Positions 19,101-27,338 of a DNA stretch of 64,000 bases are shown here, piece after piece. The position numbers and the translations under genes were made by a program. Within the stretch, counting starts at the first letter, position 1. The number at the start of each line of letters is the position of its first letter. Source of the DNA: JBGSPL01 sp964511435 (GTDB lineage Bacteria > Patescibacteriota > CPR2 > UBA1875 > CAIMLA01); assembly GCA_964511435.1 (NCBI GenBank), contig CAZEFH010000002.1, forward strand, positions 35,492 through 99,491, read 5' to 3'. The notes under the pieces are model-generated. The model saw only the letters and a program-made list of their open reading frames with translations. It was not told where the DNA came from and did no database searches.

Positions 19101-19290
19101 TCGAATGCAATACTATCAATACAACGCGCTCTTATCAGTCTATGAATTGATGTCTAGACTAGGCCTGGGAAAACCTGCGAACTCAATTTTGGATGCGTGG
19201 TTAAAAATTATTGATAAAGACAAAAAACTTAAGTTTATTACTGATTACGCGTATAATTTACTTAAAGAGGATATGTTATGGCTAAAGTAA
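16138..19290 (+). CDS. Secreted multidomain lipase/esterase with Asp-box propeller and Ig-like domains
   Basis: 1050 residues. A signal segment ends near TFAAEW (about residue 50). Residues about 55-370 carry Asp-box repeats such as TKDGGDTW, KTSDAGGNW and SSNGGFTW, typical of a beta-propeller. Residues about 375-670 are an alpha/beta hydrolase: IIIPGIMGSWG oxyanion region, nucleophile Ser454 in AHSMGG, and candidates Asp623 (GDGVVP) and His647 (GVGHRE). Residues about 780-990 hold two Ig-like modules, the first like OmpL47 repeats. The C-terminus has no sortase motif. GTG is chosen for its GGAGGT site. The substrate is unknown; a surface enzyme acting on lipids or esters outside the cell is inferred. 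Another call would be a PGAP1/LCAT-like hydrolase. Confidence 0.78.
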   Translation: MASMGKNSAVISWFESIINQENYWRSVFYAGLTVIVSLFLYLPQKTFAAEWVSMGFEDTQVRSYVVDRYDKQHIVVNLSSTKNGFYNYYTKDGGDTWQPIQGANSICDTAIQNRGNKLEFWLGCMDGLKRSIDGSDTFQTVVNYGNNIVYNMSSSDDGTLYFSAANSVYRVRDSLIIEKTNLPNTSSSIAYISVNPINSSEAYISKTGTGPGIYKTSDAGGNWAQVSAMAQFNSGINGLYFLGDGNLCITASPGGVSFSSNGGFTWSNLKTPDPSGQYESNRLYSGGQNPDVLANVIITNFTLANVTPRIYSQTGASTLDTVVSPLTFSAVYPAVSQGVTFVVGRIGTNGIWRNDGIAIQPEYLKKRPVIIIPGIMGSWGKSFSKELFLDPIFHTYDSLINSLVENGLREDVDYFTFPYNWMQDNHQSAIQLKYFIDKIKINTGADKVNIVAHSMGGIVTRDYAESSNYENDIDKIIFLGTPHLGSPSSYITWESGKVVFGSDLLTNELTNYLFAEMAKQFGYNSLFDFIRHKVVSVGQLLPIYDYLATSSGVLLYPNGYPRNNYLERLDVNNNLLISLGIHVTNIITQDIETINGYKVSNDEGSDGHWEFGFPELPMIGFGDGVVPNNSSTFIASQKQVILNGVGHREIATSATREVLVALGINDPKTVIEETIEKYLIIKAYSPVDFYVIAPDGLKIGYNKNGGIFNEITDAFYSGADSAAEFVTIPSPPDGEYRIVTLGNSSGSYKIESSYIDDQLNKGSTTSYEGVTKVGSEQTVITNLSKADFETETEIDDHIAPVTTASIDQSEIEYNKGPLTVTLSATDNVSGLKVTQYSYDGSNWNDYVDPVTISENGTNTLHYRSEDNAGNVEETKTLVVKIDYTPPMITLTTDKSSYTRYDKVSLSCEVIDVFSQVKTVNLELDGNQIQCSNQEIDVSRLALGSHTLHIVATDVVGNVAEQTVHFNIIGTSTSLLLDINSLYFGKQISRMQYYQYNALLSVYELMSRLGLGKPANSILDAWLKIIDKDKKLKFITDYAYNLLKEDMLWLK

Positions 19291-19679
19291 ATGTAAATAT
19301 CTCTCCACTCGGGTTATGGATTTACTTCGAATCACTCATCTCGGTGTTATTGTTGTGGTATTCGGGAACATACACAAATTGGGGAATCCAGTTATTGATT
19401 GCCTTGGCAGTCATCTTGATTGTCCTGTGGTTATATATATTTAGTGCCAAATCAATAATATATCGAGCAGTTATTTCAAACTTAATTCTGACAGCCGTAA
19501 CCTCTGTGTATTACGTAATCATTATTTTTATAGGGCTATCAAAAGGTTTAGTATTGGGAGATTACTGTTTTGATGTATGTATAGGAGAATGGCTATTGTT
19601 TTATATAGTAATTATTACCTCGATTTTTATGACTATAACTCAATTATTAATTTTTAAACTAAATTACAAAAACCTATGA
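19278..19679 (+). CDS. Four-helix membrane protein of unknown function
   Basis: 133 residues with four hydrophobic segments and almost no soluble part. It overlaps the lipase gene by 13 nt and the next gene by 4 nt (ATGA), so it is cotranslated with the secreted protein. It may help that protein at the membrane, but no family is recognised. Confidence 0.65.
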   Translation: MAKVNVNISPLGLWIYFESLISVLLLWYSGTYTNWGIQLLIALAVILIVLWLYIFSAKSIIYRAVISNLILTAVTSVYYVIIIFIGLSKGLVLGDYCFDVCIGEWLLFYIVIITSIFMTITQLLIFKLNYKNL

Positions 19680-19897
19680 CTATCCAAGAACTTAAAACTA
19701 CAATTGACCGAATCGAGGGGGAGTATGCTGTGCTCGTCTATGGCAAGGAGCAGCTGCTCTGGCCGAAGGATAAGCTCCCTGCTCACGCCAAGGAAGGTGA
19801 TACCCTTGTACTTACTGCCAAGCGGGACGTAGATGCGCGCAAAGACCGAGAAGAACTAGCAAAAACGGTTATCAACGAGCTGCTGAAAAAGGACTGA
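19676..19897 (+). CDS. DUF3006-like small protein
   Basis: 73 residues. The pattern DRIEGEYAVLVYG, then LWPKDKLP and EGDTLVLT, matches DUF3006, a small beta-rich family of unknown function. It shares an ATGA overlap with the membrane protein before it and lies 1 nt before the VanW-like gene. Confidence 0.65.
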   Translation: MTIQELKTTIDRIEGEYAVLVYGKEQLLWPKDKLPAHAKEGDTLVLTAKRDVDARKDREELAKTVINELLKKD

Positions 19898-19898
19898 C

Positions 19899-21620
19899 AT
19901 GTCGGCACATAACCCTCAGACCCAAGCAGGAACTGTCGCCCGGGGGCTACTTGCTGCCTGTGGGTTTGCTCTTGGTGGCTATATTACGCTTGTTATCATA
20001 CAGCCGATGGTTTTTGAGAATCGATTTGGCTATGGCAGTGCTATAGCAGGTATTAGTGTTTCTCTGAAGACTGCCAGCGAGGCAGAAGACATCGTCGCCG
20101 AAGAGTGGAAAAGATATTCTAAATCAGAGGTAGATTTTTCTGGTCAAAGTATACCTGTGACGGCACTGGTGAAGGAAATAGATATTAATCGAACTATCGA
20201 TGAGGCGTTGGTCGATGAAGAGAGACATTACTTCGGACTTTCTAAGTACAGTGGCAAAAGTCATAGTACGAAGCTTGTTTATAATGATGACGAGATCTCG
20301 GCGCAGCTATCTCAGCTTTATGACGAGGTAGCGACAGTACCTGCAGACGCTGTGATTGCTGACATTGATGCTGGAGTTGTGGAGTCTGAGAAGTCGGGGA
20401 TACGGCTACTTCTTGCGGAGTCCCGGATGAATATTTATGACAGCCTCACGCGCTTCGAGAGCATCATCGGTCCTCGTACTGAGCAGTTGGAGCCAGGGTT
20501 AACAAAAACGGCGGCAGAGGCGCTTATTACGAGTGTACGGGCTAGTATTGCCACCCCAGTACAAGTAAAAGGCGATAATTATAGTGAATCGATATCCGCA
20601 GCTAGTCTAAAAGAGTGGCTAAAATTGTCACCAATCTCATCGCAGACACTAGTAGCGAATGACACGTTACTTCCTGACAACGATGATGACTATTACTATC
20701 TCGACCAGGCCAAGCTGTATCAGTATGCATCCATGATTGCGGAAAAAGTAAATCAGAAGGCTGCGAATGCTGTTCTAGGGATGAATGGAGGCGCATTAGT
20801 AGTGGTCCAGGCTTCGGTGATAGGACAGGAACTAAACAAAAATAAACTCATCGCCGATATTGAAGACGCAGTAAAGTCGGATCACTCTGTTAATCTCTCG
20901 GTGTCTGTAATACAACCAGAGGTGACAGAAAAGAATCTGGGTCAACTAGGAATTACTGAGCTTATCTCTGAGGGGTGGTCGGATGCCGCCGGTTCTCCCG
21001 CCAATAGAATCCACAATTTCAAAACAGGTACATCAAAGTTCAATGGAGTTCTCATAAAGCCAGATGAAGAGGTTTCGTTCAATAAAATTCTCGGACCAGT
21101 CGATGCTAGTACTGGTTATGTTCAAGAGCTAGTGATTCTGGCTGATAAGACGGTACCTGAGTATGGTGGCGGTCTCTGTCAGGTATCATCGACGGCATTT
21201 CGCGCTGCTCTGAATGCAGGACTTCCTATTCTGGAGCGACACAATCATGCTTATCCGGTCGTTTACTACAGGCCATATGGAGTAGATGCGACCATCTATC
21301 TCCCTACTCCTGACCTTAGATTTAAGAACGATACAGGGCACTACATCTTGATTCAGACAAGCGTGGTTGGTACAAAGGTTTACTTTGACTTCTATGGTAC
21401 TAAGAAGCCGGGGAAAACGGTTTTTTCTGGTAGCGCGAGTCCCGTGAATGAAGTTTCTGTGGTAGAGCAGGTTACCCCGACGATTACTGACGTAAATGCA
21501 AGGGGTCCGAAGTCATTTACGGCAACATTTTATCGTCACATCTATGACGCTGCAGGAAAGCTTACCGATAATGATAAGTTTACTAGTCGGTATGATACAC
21601 CCGACAAGTACCCGCACTAG
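19899..21620 (+). CDS. VanW-like membrane-anchored wall protein
   Basis: 573 residues: an N-terminal anchor helix (about 15-37), two regions resembling the putative peptidoglycan-binding domain of YoaR-type proteins (about 75-340), and a VanW domain (about 350-500). The last carries FNKILGP, YGGGLCQVSSTAFRAAL and the phrase RPYGVDATIY. VanW-family proteins are linked to the cell wall, though their reaction is not settled. Compact spacing suggests cotranscription with the four genes before it. Confidence 0.82.
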   Translation: MSAHNPQTQAGTVARGLLAACGFALGGYITLVIIQPMVFENRFGYGSAIAGISVSLKTASEAEDIVAEEWKRYSKSEVDFSGQSIPVTALVKEIDINRTIDEALVDEERHYFGLSKYSGKSHSTKLVYNDDEISAQLSQLYDEVATVPADAVIADIDAGVVESEKSGIRLLLAESRMNIYDSLTRFESIIGPRTEQLEPGLTKTAAEALITSVRASIATPVQVKGDNYSESISAASLKEWLKLSPISSQTLVANDTLLPDNDDDYYYLDQAKLYQYASMIAEKVNQKAANAVLGMNGGALVVVQASVIGQELNKNKLIADIEDAVKSDHSVNLSVSVIQPEVTEKNLGQLGITELISEGWSDAAGSPANRIHNFKTGTSKFNGVLIKPDEEVSFNKILGPVDASTGYVQELVILADKTVPEYGGGLCQVSSTAFRAALNAGLPILERHNHAYPVVYYRPYGVDATIYLPTPDLRFKNDTGHYILIQTSVVGTKVYFDFYGTKKPGKTVFSGSASPVNEVSVVEQVTPTITDVNARGPKSFTATFYRHIYDAAGKLTDNDKFTSRYDTPDKYPH

Positions 21621-21673
21621 ATCAAATAATAATTAATATGTAATAACTCAAAAAATTTAGACAAAAAGCAACG

Positions 21674-21705
21674 CGCCCTGTTCCCTCGGATGAGGTTACA
21701 GGGCG
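21674..21705 (-). terminator. Terminator for the minus-strand gene at 21726
   Basis: 8-bp stem CGCCCTGT / ACAGGGCG with flanking partial pairing. On the minus strand it is followed by a T-rich run, so it ends transcription from the right; it may also serve the VanW-like gene from the left. Confidence 0.6.
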
Positions 21706-21725
21706 GTTGTGTTGCATGGAGACAA

Positions 21726-22187
21726 TCAGTCGCCGGCGATCGGCTCGTAGGGAGGCAAGTTCGCTGACCCAGCGAAGGTGTCCGATACGACGGTCGGGGA
21801 CCAGTGGTCTTCAGCGATCTTGTGCCAGTAGATGGCGATGATGCGGATCTTCTCCTCGATGCCGGAATCATGGTCCAGGTAGTCCTGGAGCTTGGTACTG
21901 GCGAGAGCGAGGCGGACTCCCTTGCCATCCTCGCTATCAGGATCTGCGGCGCAGTCCTCGTGGCTGTGCAGCAGCACGAGGCGTGAGCCGTGGCCTCTGA
22001 TGGAAGTCAGGATCTCCGAGAGGAGCAGGTCGCGGTGCGGCCCTTCCTCCTCCAGAGTCATGAAGCCACCAGCACGATTTGGAGCGTCGAGGAACTGGAT
22101 GCGGTGGGCGCTTGCATAGGCGAGCACGTCTCTGGTGAGACGACCGTCCATACAGCCCACACTTGTTCCGAATACTCTGTTACCCAT
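21726..22187 (-). CDS. Beta-carbonic-anhydrase-like protein (GC-rich copy)
   Basis: 153 residues. CMDGR near residue 13 and HSHEDC near residue 71 match the Cys-x-Asp-x-Arg and His-x-x-Cys zinc and catalytic motifs of beta-carbonic anhydrases. The protein is shorter than the classical enzyme (about 200). The ATG at 22187 follows AGAGGGG at good spacing. It is a paralogue of the next gene but much richer in GC. Whether it hydrates CO2 is not proven by sequence. Confidence 0.7.
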   Translation of the reverse strand: MGNRVFGTSVGCMDGRLTRDVLAYASAHRIQFLDAPNRAGGFMTLEEEGPHRDLLLSEILTSIRGHGSRLVLLHSHEDCAADPDSEDGKGVRLALASTKLQDYLDHDSGIEEKIRIIAIYWHKIAEDHWSPTVVSDTFAGSANLPPYEPIAGD

Positions 22188-22231
22188 CTGTACCCCTCTC
22201 ACAGTAGCCGATAATGTGCAACACGAAGCAA

Positions 22232-22237
22232 ATTATA
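22232..22237 (-). promoter_or_regulatory. -10 box of the GC-rich carbonic-anhydrase-like gene
   Basis: TATAAT on the minus strand, 44 nt before the ATG at 22187. It lies after the terminator of the gene at 22292, so this copy has its own transcript. Confidence 0.55.
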
Positions 22238-22254
22238 CACTGAAAATAAAAAAA

Positions 22255-22276
22255 GTCCAGCCTATTGTGGCTGGAC
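22255..22276 (-). terminator. Terminator of the ATP synthase operon
   Basis: Perfect 8-bp stem GTCCAGCC / GGCTGGAC with a 6-nt loop. On the minus strand it is followed by seven T, a textbook intrinsic terminator 15 nt after the carbonic-anhydrase-like stop. Confidence 0.85.
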
Positions 22277-22291
22277 GAAAGCAAAATATTA

Positions 22292-22714
22292 TTATTCGGT
22301 GACCTTGTTCACAAGGTGATTTACTTCCCAGTCAAGATCAGTAATCTTAGTGAGCCAGAGACCATCGACGGTAATCCCAGCGGGGAGGCCCCACTTGGTA
22401 GCAACAATTTCGACAGCTTCCTTTAGTTCTGTCAGTTGTTCCTCGTCAGAAATCGGGTTCTTGGCGCACCCTTGATGTGCCACAATAGAGAGCTTGGTCG
22501 AGTGATGACCATTGATCGAAATCATTGTTTCGGCTTTATAGTGATCGATGATGGTTTTGTCACCTTTTACGATCATGTTTGTAGGGCCAGCTGGATTTGG
22601 TGCATCGACTACATCTAGTTTATACTGTTCCTTCATCCACTTAACAACGGCATTTTGAGTGCGGCCATCCATACAGTTAAGCATAGTACCGAAAACAGTT
22701 GCGGTATCTGACAT
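22292..22714 (-). CDS. Beta-carbonic-anhydrase-like protein (AT-rich copy, in the atp operon)
   Basis: 140 residues. CMDGR (about 14-18) and VAHQGC (about 77-82) give the two cysteines, histidine and Asp/Arg pair of the beta-carbonic anhydrase site. It begins 13 nt after atpC and ends before the operon terminator, so it is cotranscribed with ATP synthase. The ATG at 22714 follows AAAGGAG; a longer frame to 22840 overlaps atpC and is rejected. A pH or bicarbonate role next to ATP synthase is possible but inferred. Confidence 0.72.
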   Translation of the reverse strand: MSDTATVFGTMLNCMDGRTQNAVVKWMKEQYKLDVVDAPNPAGPTNMIVKGDKTIIDHYKAETMISINGHHSTKLSIVAHQGCAKNPISDEEQLTELKEAVEIVATKWGLPAGITVDGLWLTKITDLDWEVNHLVNKVTE

Positions 22715-22727
22715 ATCTCTCCTTTTG

Positions 22728-23183
22728 TTACTGGTTAAGTTTTTCTGGCTTGTGTTGATGTTTTGAGTGTAGGGAAGAATGACGCCCAAGTGAACGTAGC
22801 TGTGTAGTGATGCGCGCAAGTTCGGCTTCTGATACAGCAATCAGCTCTTTGTTATCCTTGGCGGTGTCTAGTGCCTTTTCAGCACGCTCCTTTGCCTTCA
22901 TAATCTCAGTTTGATTGAGCTCGTGTAGGTGATCAGCACTATCTGCGAGAATCATTACTTCACCATTTTCTTTTACGTAGACAAAACCACCATAGACGAG
23001 GGCTACTTTACTTTTGCCCGCAGTCTTTACGATGATGTCACCGTGAGTCAGCTCTGCCACAAGAGGCATGTGGTGGGGTAGAATTGCAATCTGGCCAGTG
23101 ACCGTAGGTAGCACTACCTCTTCGACTTCTTCGTCGAGAAGAGTGCGTTCTGGTGATACAACTCTAAGGTGAAGTTTGGACAC
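22728..23183 (-). CDS. atpC: F-type ATP synthase subunit epsilon
   Basis: 151 residues. The N-terminal beta-sandwich has VVSPERTLLDEEVEEVVLPT and GQIAILPHHMPLVAEL, then a helical hairpin. The C-terminus adds a His- and Lys-rich tail longer than usual. It regulates the F1 rotor. It overlaps the atpD stop by 1 nt. Confidence 0.93.
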   Translation of the reverse strand: MSKLHLRVVSPERTLLDEEVEEVVLPTVTGQIAILPHHMPLVAELTHGDIIVKTAGKSKVALVYGGFVYVKENGEVMILADSADHLHELNQTEIMKAKERAEKALDTAKDNKELIAVSEAELARITTQLRSLGRHSSLHSKHQHKPEKLNQ

Positions 23184-24547
23184 TACTTAACTCCCTTGAT
23201 GGAACCCTTCATGTAGAAGGCTTGTTCTGGTTTGTCGTCGTGCTTGCCTTCGAGGATTTCCTTGAATCCCTTGATAGTTTCTTCTAACGTGACGTATTCA
23301 CCAGAGACACCGGTAAAGACTTCGGCCACAAACATCGGCTGAGAGAGGAATTTCTGGACTTTACGGGCACGAGAAACGATAACCTTGTCCTCTTCAGAGA
23401 GCTCATCCATACCAAGGATAGCAATAATGTCCTGAAGGTCCTTGTATTTCTGAAGGATGTTCTGAACGCCACGAGCTACTTCATAATGCTCTTCACCAAC
23501 AACTTTAGGATCAAGGGCGGTCGAGGTAGAGTCTAGTGGGTCAACTGCAGGGTAGAGGCCAAGCTCAGATAAACCACGTGAAAGCACTACCGTAGAATCA
23601 AGATGAGAGAAGGTAGTAGCAGGGGCTGGGTCGGTAAGGTCATCCGCAGGAACATAAACCGCCTGCACTGAAGTAATCGAACCCTTATCGGTAGAAGTAA
23701 TACGCTCTTGCAGAGCACCCATCTCTGTTGCTAGTGTGGGCTGATAGCCTACAGCTGAAGGTACGCGGCCAAGAAGAGCAGATACTTCTGAGCCAGCCTG
23801 AGTGAAACGGAAGATATTATCAACGAAAAGTAGTACATCCTTGCCCTGGCGGTCACGGAAGTACTCACTCATGGTTAGCGCCGTGAGAGCGACACGGAGA
23901 CGAGCTCCTGGTGGCTCATTCATCTGACCGAAAACTAGCGCGGTCTTATCAAGAACTTTAGAGTCTTTCATCTCATGGTAAAGGTCATTTCCTTCACGAG
24001 TACGTTCACCGACGCCAGCAAAGACAGAATATCCACCATGCTCAGCGGCAAGGTTGCGTATGAGTTCAGTAATCACCACGGTCTTACCAACGCCGGCACC
24101 ACCAAAGAGACCAACTTTACCACCCTTGATGAAGGGACAGATTAGGTCGATTACTTTGATACCAGTTTCAAAAATCTCAGTTTTCTTTGACTGTTCTGCA
24201 AAGGTAGGCGCATCTCGGTGAATTGGAGCAACATCCTTAGCATCGAACTTAACGCCGTCGATAGGGTTTCCAAGAACGTCAAACATATGTCCGAGGACGT
24301 TTTCACCAACCGGTACTGATATTGGCGCACCGTTTGAAATCACATCCTGTCCGCGCTTGAGTCCGTCTGTTGAGCTCATTGAAACGGTTCTGACGATACC
24401 GTCTCCGAGGTGTTGCTGTACTTCTAGTACAGGACCGTCTGTCACCGTAAGCGCAGTATAGATTTCTGGAATCTCACCAGTAAAGGCTACGTCTACGACT
24501 GGTCCGAGAACCTGTACGATTTTACCTGCTGTATTTTTTTCTGCCAT
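23183..24547 (-). CDS. atpD: F-type ATP synthase subunit beta
   Basis: 454 residues. Catalytic subunit with Walker A GGAGVGKT, VFAGVGERTREGNDLYHEM and the DNIFRFTQAGSEVSALLGR region. Length is normal. It lies 35 nt after atpG, with GGAG in the gap. Confidence 0.97.
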   Translation of the reverse strand: MAEKNTAGKIVQVLGPVVDVAFTGEIPEIYTALTVTDGPVLEVQQHLGDGIVRTVSMSSTDGLKRGQDVISNGAPISVPVGENVLGHMFDVLGNPIDGVKFDAKDVAPIHRDAPTFAEQSKKTEIFETGIKVIDLICPFIKGGKVGLFGGAGVGKTVVITELIRNLAAEHGGYSVFAGVGERTREGNDLYHEMKDSKVLDKTALVFGQMNEPPGARLRVALTALTMSEYFRDRQGKDVLLFVDNIFRFTQAGSEVSALLGRVPSAVGYQPTLATEMGALQERITSTDKGSITSVQAVYVPADDLTDPAPATTFSHLDSTVVLSRGLSELGLYPAVDPLDSTSTALDPKVVGEEHYEVARGVQNILQKYKDLQDIIAILGMDELSEEDKVIVSRARKVQKFLSQPMFVAEVFTGVSGEYVTLEETIKGFKEILEGKHDDKPEQAFYMKGSIKGVK

Positions 24548-24582
24548 GTTTTCTCCTTCGGAGGCTATTTAATCTGTATTAT

Positions 24583-25428
24583 TTATTCTTCCAAGGTCAT
24601 TTTGCCGGCGGAAATCTCGGCGATTTCCCGAGTGATACCTGCTTGACGGGTCTGATTATATGAGAGAGTCAGGTCGTAGATTAGTTCCTCGGCGTTTTCA
24701 TTCGCGTTCTTCATTGCCATCATTCTAGCTGAGTGTTCGGAAGCTGCCGCCTCTAGAATGTATTGCCAGAGTTGAGTCTCGAGCACGCGCGGAATCAGAG
24801 TGGAAATAATTTCCTTTTTGTCTGGGTCGAAGATAATGTTATCACCCTCATCACATTCGGTATTAATGACGAACGGTAATAGTTGAACTGATCTTGCAAC
24901 CTGGGAAAGACTTGACTCAAAGTGAGTGTAAACAACTTTTACCTGATCATATTTACCAGCCAAGTAGTCGTCAGTAATTTGCTGGATTATTGGCAGGATT
25001 TTTTCAAAACGGAGATCATCACCGAAGCTCAGATAACTAGAAACCACAGAATACTTGTGAGAAGTGAGGAAGTCTCTGCATTTCTTACCGATAGCGATGT
25101 AGTCGACTTCTGAACCTTCTGTTTCGGCGACGGCTTCTTTGATGATACGAGTATTAAGCGCGCCACAGAGCCCGCGATCAGAAGTAATGACAACTACTAG
25201 CTTCCGATTACCATCACGGCGAACCAGTAATGGATGTGTGGAAGGGTTAATCCCAGCACATACTTCACCTAGGAGTTCAGTTCCGAGGTTAGAGAAGTCA
25301 CGGGAAGCGAGGTTTTTTGTGACAGCTTTTTGCATTTTGACGACGGAAACTAGCTCCATAGCACTAATAATCTGCTTGGTATTACTTGCAGACCTAATGC
25401 GACGCTTTATCTCCTTCGTCGATGCCAT
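24583..25428 (-). CDS. atpG: F-type ATP synthase subunit gamma
   Basis: 281 residues, normal length. ASTKEIKRRIRSASNTKQI at the N-terminus and the TLSYNQTRQAGITREIAEI block at the C-terminus form the central rotor coiled coil. It lies 2 nt after atpA. Confidence 0.95.
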   Translation of the reverse strand: MASTKEIKRRIRSASNTKQIISAMELVSVVKMQKAVTKNLASRDFSNLGTELLGEVCAGINPSTHPLLVRRDGNRKLVVVITSDRGLCGALNTRIIKEAVAETEGSEVDYIAIGKKCRDFLTSHKYSVVSSYLSFGDDLRFEKILPIIQQITDDYLAGKYDQVKVVYTHFESSLSQVARSVQLLPFVINTECDEGDNIIFDPDKKEIISTLIPRVLETQLWQYILEAAASEHSARMMAMKNANENAEELIYDLTLSYNQTRQAGITREIAEISAGKMTLEE

Positions 25429-25430
25429 AT

Positions 25431-26939
25431 CTAAGCCTCTTCTCGCTCGATGCTGATGTTATCAAGAATCTTCTTGAGGCCTTTTTCAACTGCCTCGGTA
25501 AGATCGAGATCTTTCTTAAAGTCTTTAAGGAAGGTTTTGTCTTTCGCAATTGCGGCAAAGAGCTGAGTCTCAAATTCCTTAATTTCACGTACGGCGATCC
25601 CGTCAAGGTAACCATTTGTTGCAGCGTAGAGGATTGCAACTTGATTCTCGACAGCTAGTGGCTGATATTGATCTTGCTTCAATACTTCGACAATGCGTTT
25701 ACCACGTTCAATCTGTTTCTTGGTTTCTTCATCGAGATCAGATGCAAACTGAGCAAAAGATTGTAATTCACGATACTGGGCAAGCTCAAGGCGTAACTTT
25801 CCGGCTACTTTCTTAATTGCCTTGATTTGTGCCGCAGACCCAACACGAGAAACCGATAAACCGACATTTAGAGCTGGACGAATACCCTGATAGAAAAGGT
25901 CTGATTCAAGGTAGATTTGGCCGTCAGTAATCGAAATTACGTTGGTTGGGATATATGCAGAAACATCACCAGCCTGAGTTTCAATGATTGGGAGGGCGGT
26001 GATAGAGCCACCGCCAAAAGCCTCGTCACGACGACAAGCGCGCTCGAGAAGACGTGAGTGGAGGTAGAATACATCTCCTGGATAGGCTTCACGTCCTGGA
26101 GGACGGCGGAGCAGCAATGATATTTCGCGGTATGACCAGGCATGTTTGGAGAGGTCATCGTAGATTACGAGGACATCTTTGCCTTGATCCATAAAATACT
26201 CTGCGATAGTTACGCCGGTATATGGTGCAATAAATAGTGCTGGCGCAGGGTCAGATGCAGAAGCATTAACGATAATAGTGTTTTTCATTGCTCCGTGCTC
26301 AGAGAGCTGAGCCACAATGCGAGCAACCTTGGAATTCTTTTGTCCGATTGCAACATAAACACAAATAACACCGGTATCTTTTTGATTGATAATTGTATCG
26401 ATGGCAATGGCAGTTTTACCAGTTTGTCGATCGCCGATAATCAATTCACGTTGTCCGCGGCCGATTGGAATAACTGCATCGACTGCCTTAATTCCTGTTT
26501 GCAGTGGCACATTGACTGATTTACGCTCGATAACACCTGGAGCAATCTTCTCGACCGGGTAACTTACAGAGCTGTTGATTTTGGTGCCACCGTCGATTGG
26601 ATTGCCAAGTGAATCGACGACACGACCAACTAGTTCATCTGAGACAGGAATCTCGAGCACTTTACCAGTACAGCGTACTTCGTCGCCTTCTTTTACTTTT
26701 TTCGAATCTCCAACAATGACGATACCGACACTGTCTTCCTCAAGGTTGAGCGCGATACCATAGATACCGCCAGCAAATTCAACCATCTCGAAAGACATTA
26801 CGCCCATTAGGCCAACGGCCTTGGCGACACCGTCACCAACGGAGATAACTTTTCCGATTTTGTATGAGCTGACAGCTGGTTTGTAGTCTTTTAGCTGTTC
26901 TTCGATTTTTTGGAGCAAAACATCTCGGTTATTTAACAT
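25431..26939 (-). CDS. atpA: F-type ATP synthase subunit alpha
   Basis: 502 residues. Non-catalytic nucleotide-binding subunit with Walker A GDRQTGKT and the SLLLRRPPGREAYPGDVFYL block, both characteristic of alpha. The start overlaps atpH by 11 nt. Confidence 0.97.
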   Translation of the reverse strand: MLNNRDVLLQKIEEQLKDYKPAVSSYKIGKVISVGDGVAKAVGLMGVMSFEMVEFAGGIYGIALNLEEDSVGIVIVGDSKKVKEGDEVRCTGKVLEIPVSDELVGRVVDSLGNPIDGGTKINSSVSYPVEKIAPGVIERKSVNVPLQTGIKAVDAVIPIGRGQRELIIGDRQTGKTAIAIDTIINQKDTGVICVYVAIGQKNSKVARIVAQLSEHGAMKNTIIVNASASDPAPALFIAPYTGVTIAEYFMDQGKDVLVIYDDLSKHAWSYREISLLLRRPPGREAYPGDVFYLHSRLLERACRRDEAFGGGSITALPIIETQAGDVSAYIPTNVISITDGQIYLESDLFYQGIRPALNVGLSVSRVGSAAQIKAIKKVAGKLRLELAQYRELQSFAQFASDLDEETKKQIERGKRIVEVLKQDQYQPLAVENQVAILYAATNGYLDGIAVREIKEFETQLFAAIAKDKTFLKDFKKDLDLTEAVEKGLKKILDNISIEREEA

Positions 26940-27336
26940 TTTCTACTCCCGCTGAGAGCTTAGTTTGTTTGATAAATTCTGTGAGGTCGTGAACTCGACT
27001 TCTGAGGGTGTTATCGATAACGGTTTCCCCACGACGAATTATCACTCCACCAAGAAAATCTTCGTTAATGAGGTAGGTAACCTCCGGTTTTTTGCCGGAT
27101 TTTTTCTCAAAGATCTTTTCGATAAGTGATTTTTGCTTAAATGAAAGCTCGCGTGCGCTAGTAACAGTGATATAGCTGTCACGAAACTCGTCTTCTAGCG
27201 AAAGACGACCGGCAAGCATAGCAGCTTTCTGTGGGTAACGCTCGACTAGTTTATGGGCTAGTCGCTCGACTACCTTCGGGTCTTCATCCTCGGTAATGAG
27301 GCTAAGAATCTTGGCGACATCAAAACCTGCAGCCAT
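26929..27336 (-). CDS. atpH: F-type ATP synthase subunit delta
   Basis: 135 residues, shorter than the usual 175-180. The C-terminal block with SARELSFKQKSLIEK, GGVIIRRGETVIDNTLRSR is the recognisable delta/OSCP part, while the N-terminal domain is reduced. It joins F1 to the peripheral stalk. It lies 2 nt after atpF. Confidence 0.85.
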   Translation of the reverse strand: MAAGFDVAKILSLITEDEDPKVVERLAHKLVERYPQKAAMLAGRLSLEDEFRDSYITVTSARELSFKQKSLIEKIFEKKSGKKPEVTYLINEDFLGGVIIRRGETVIDNTLRSRVHDLTEFIKQTKLSAGVENVK

Positions 27337-27338
27337 TC

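Noticed and set aside
22715..22840. N-terminal extension of the carbonic-anhydrase-like gene
   Set aside because: It lies within atpC and the ATG at 22714 has a good ribosome binding site.
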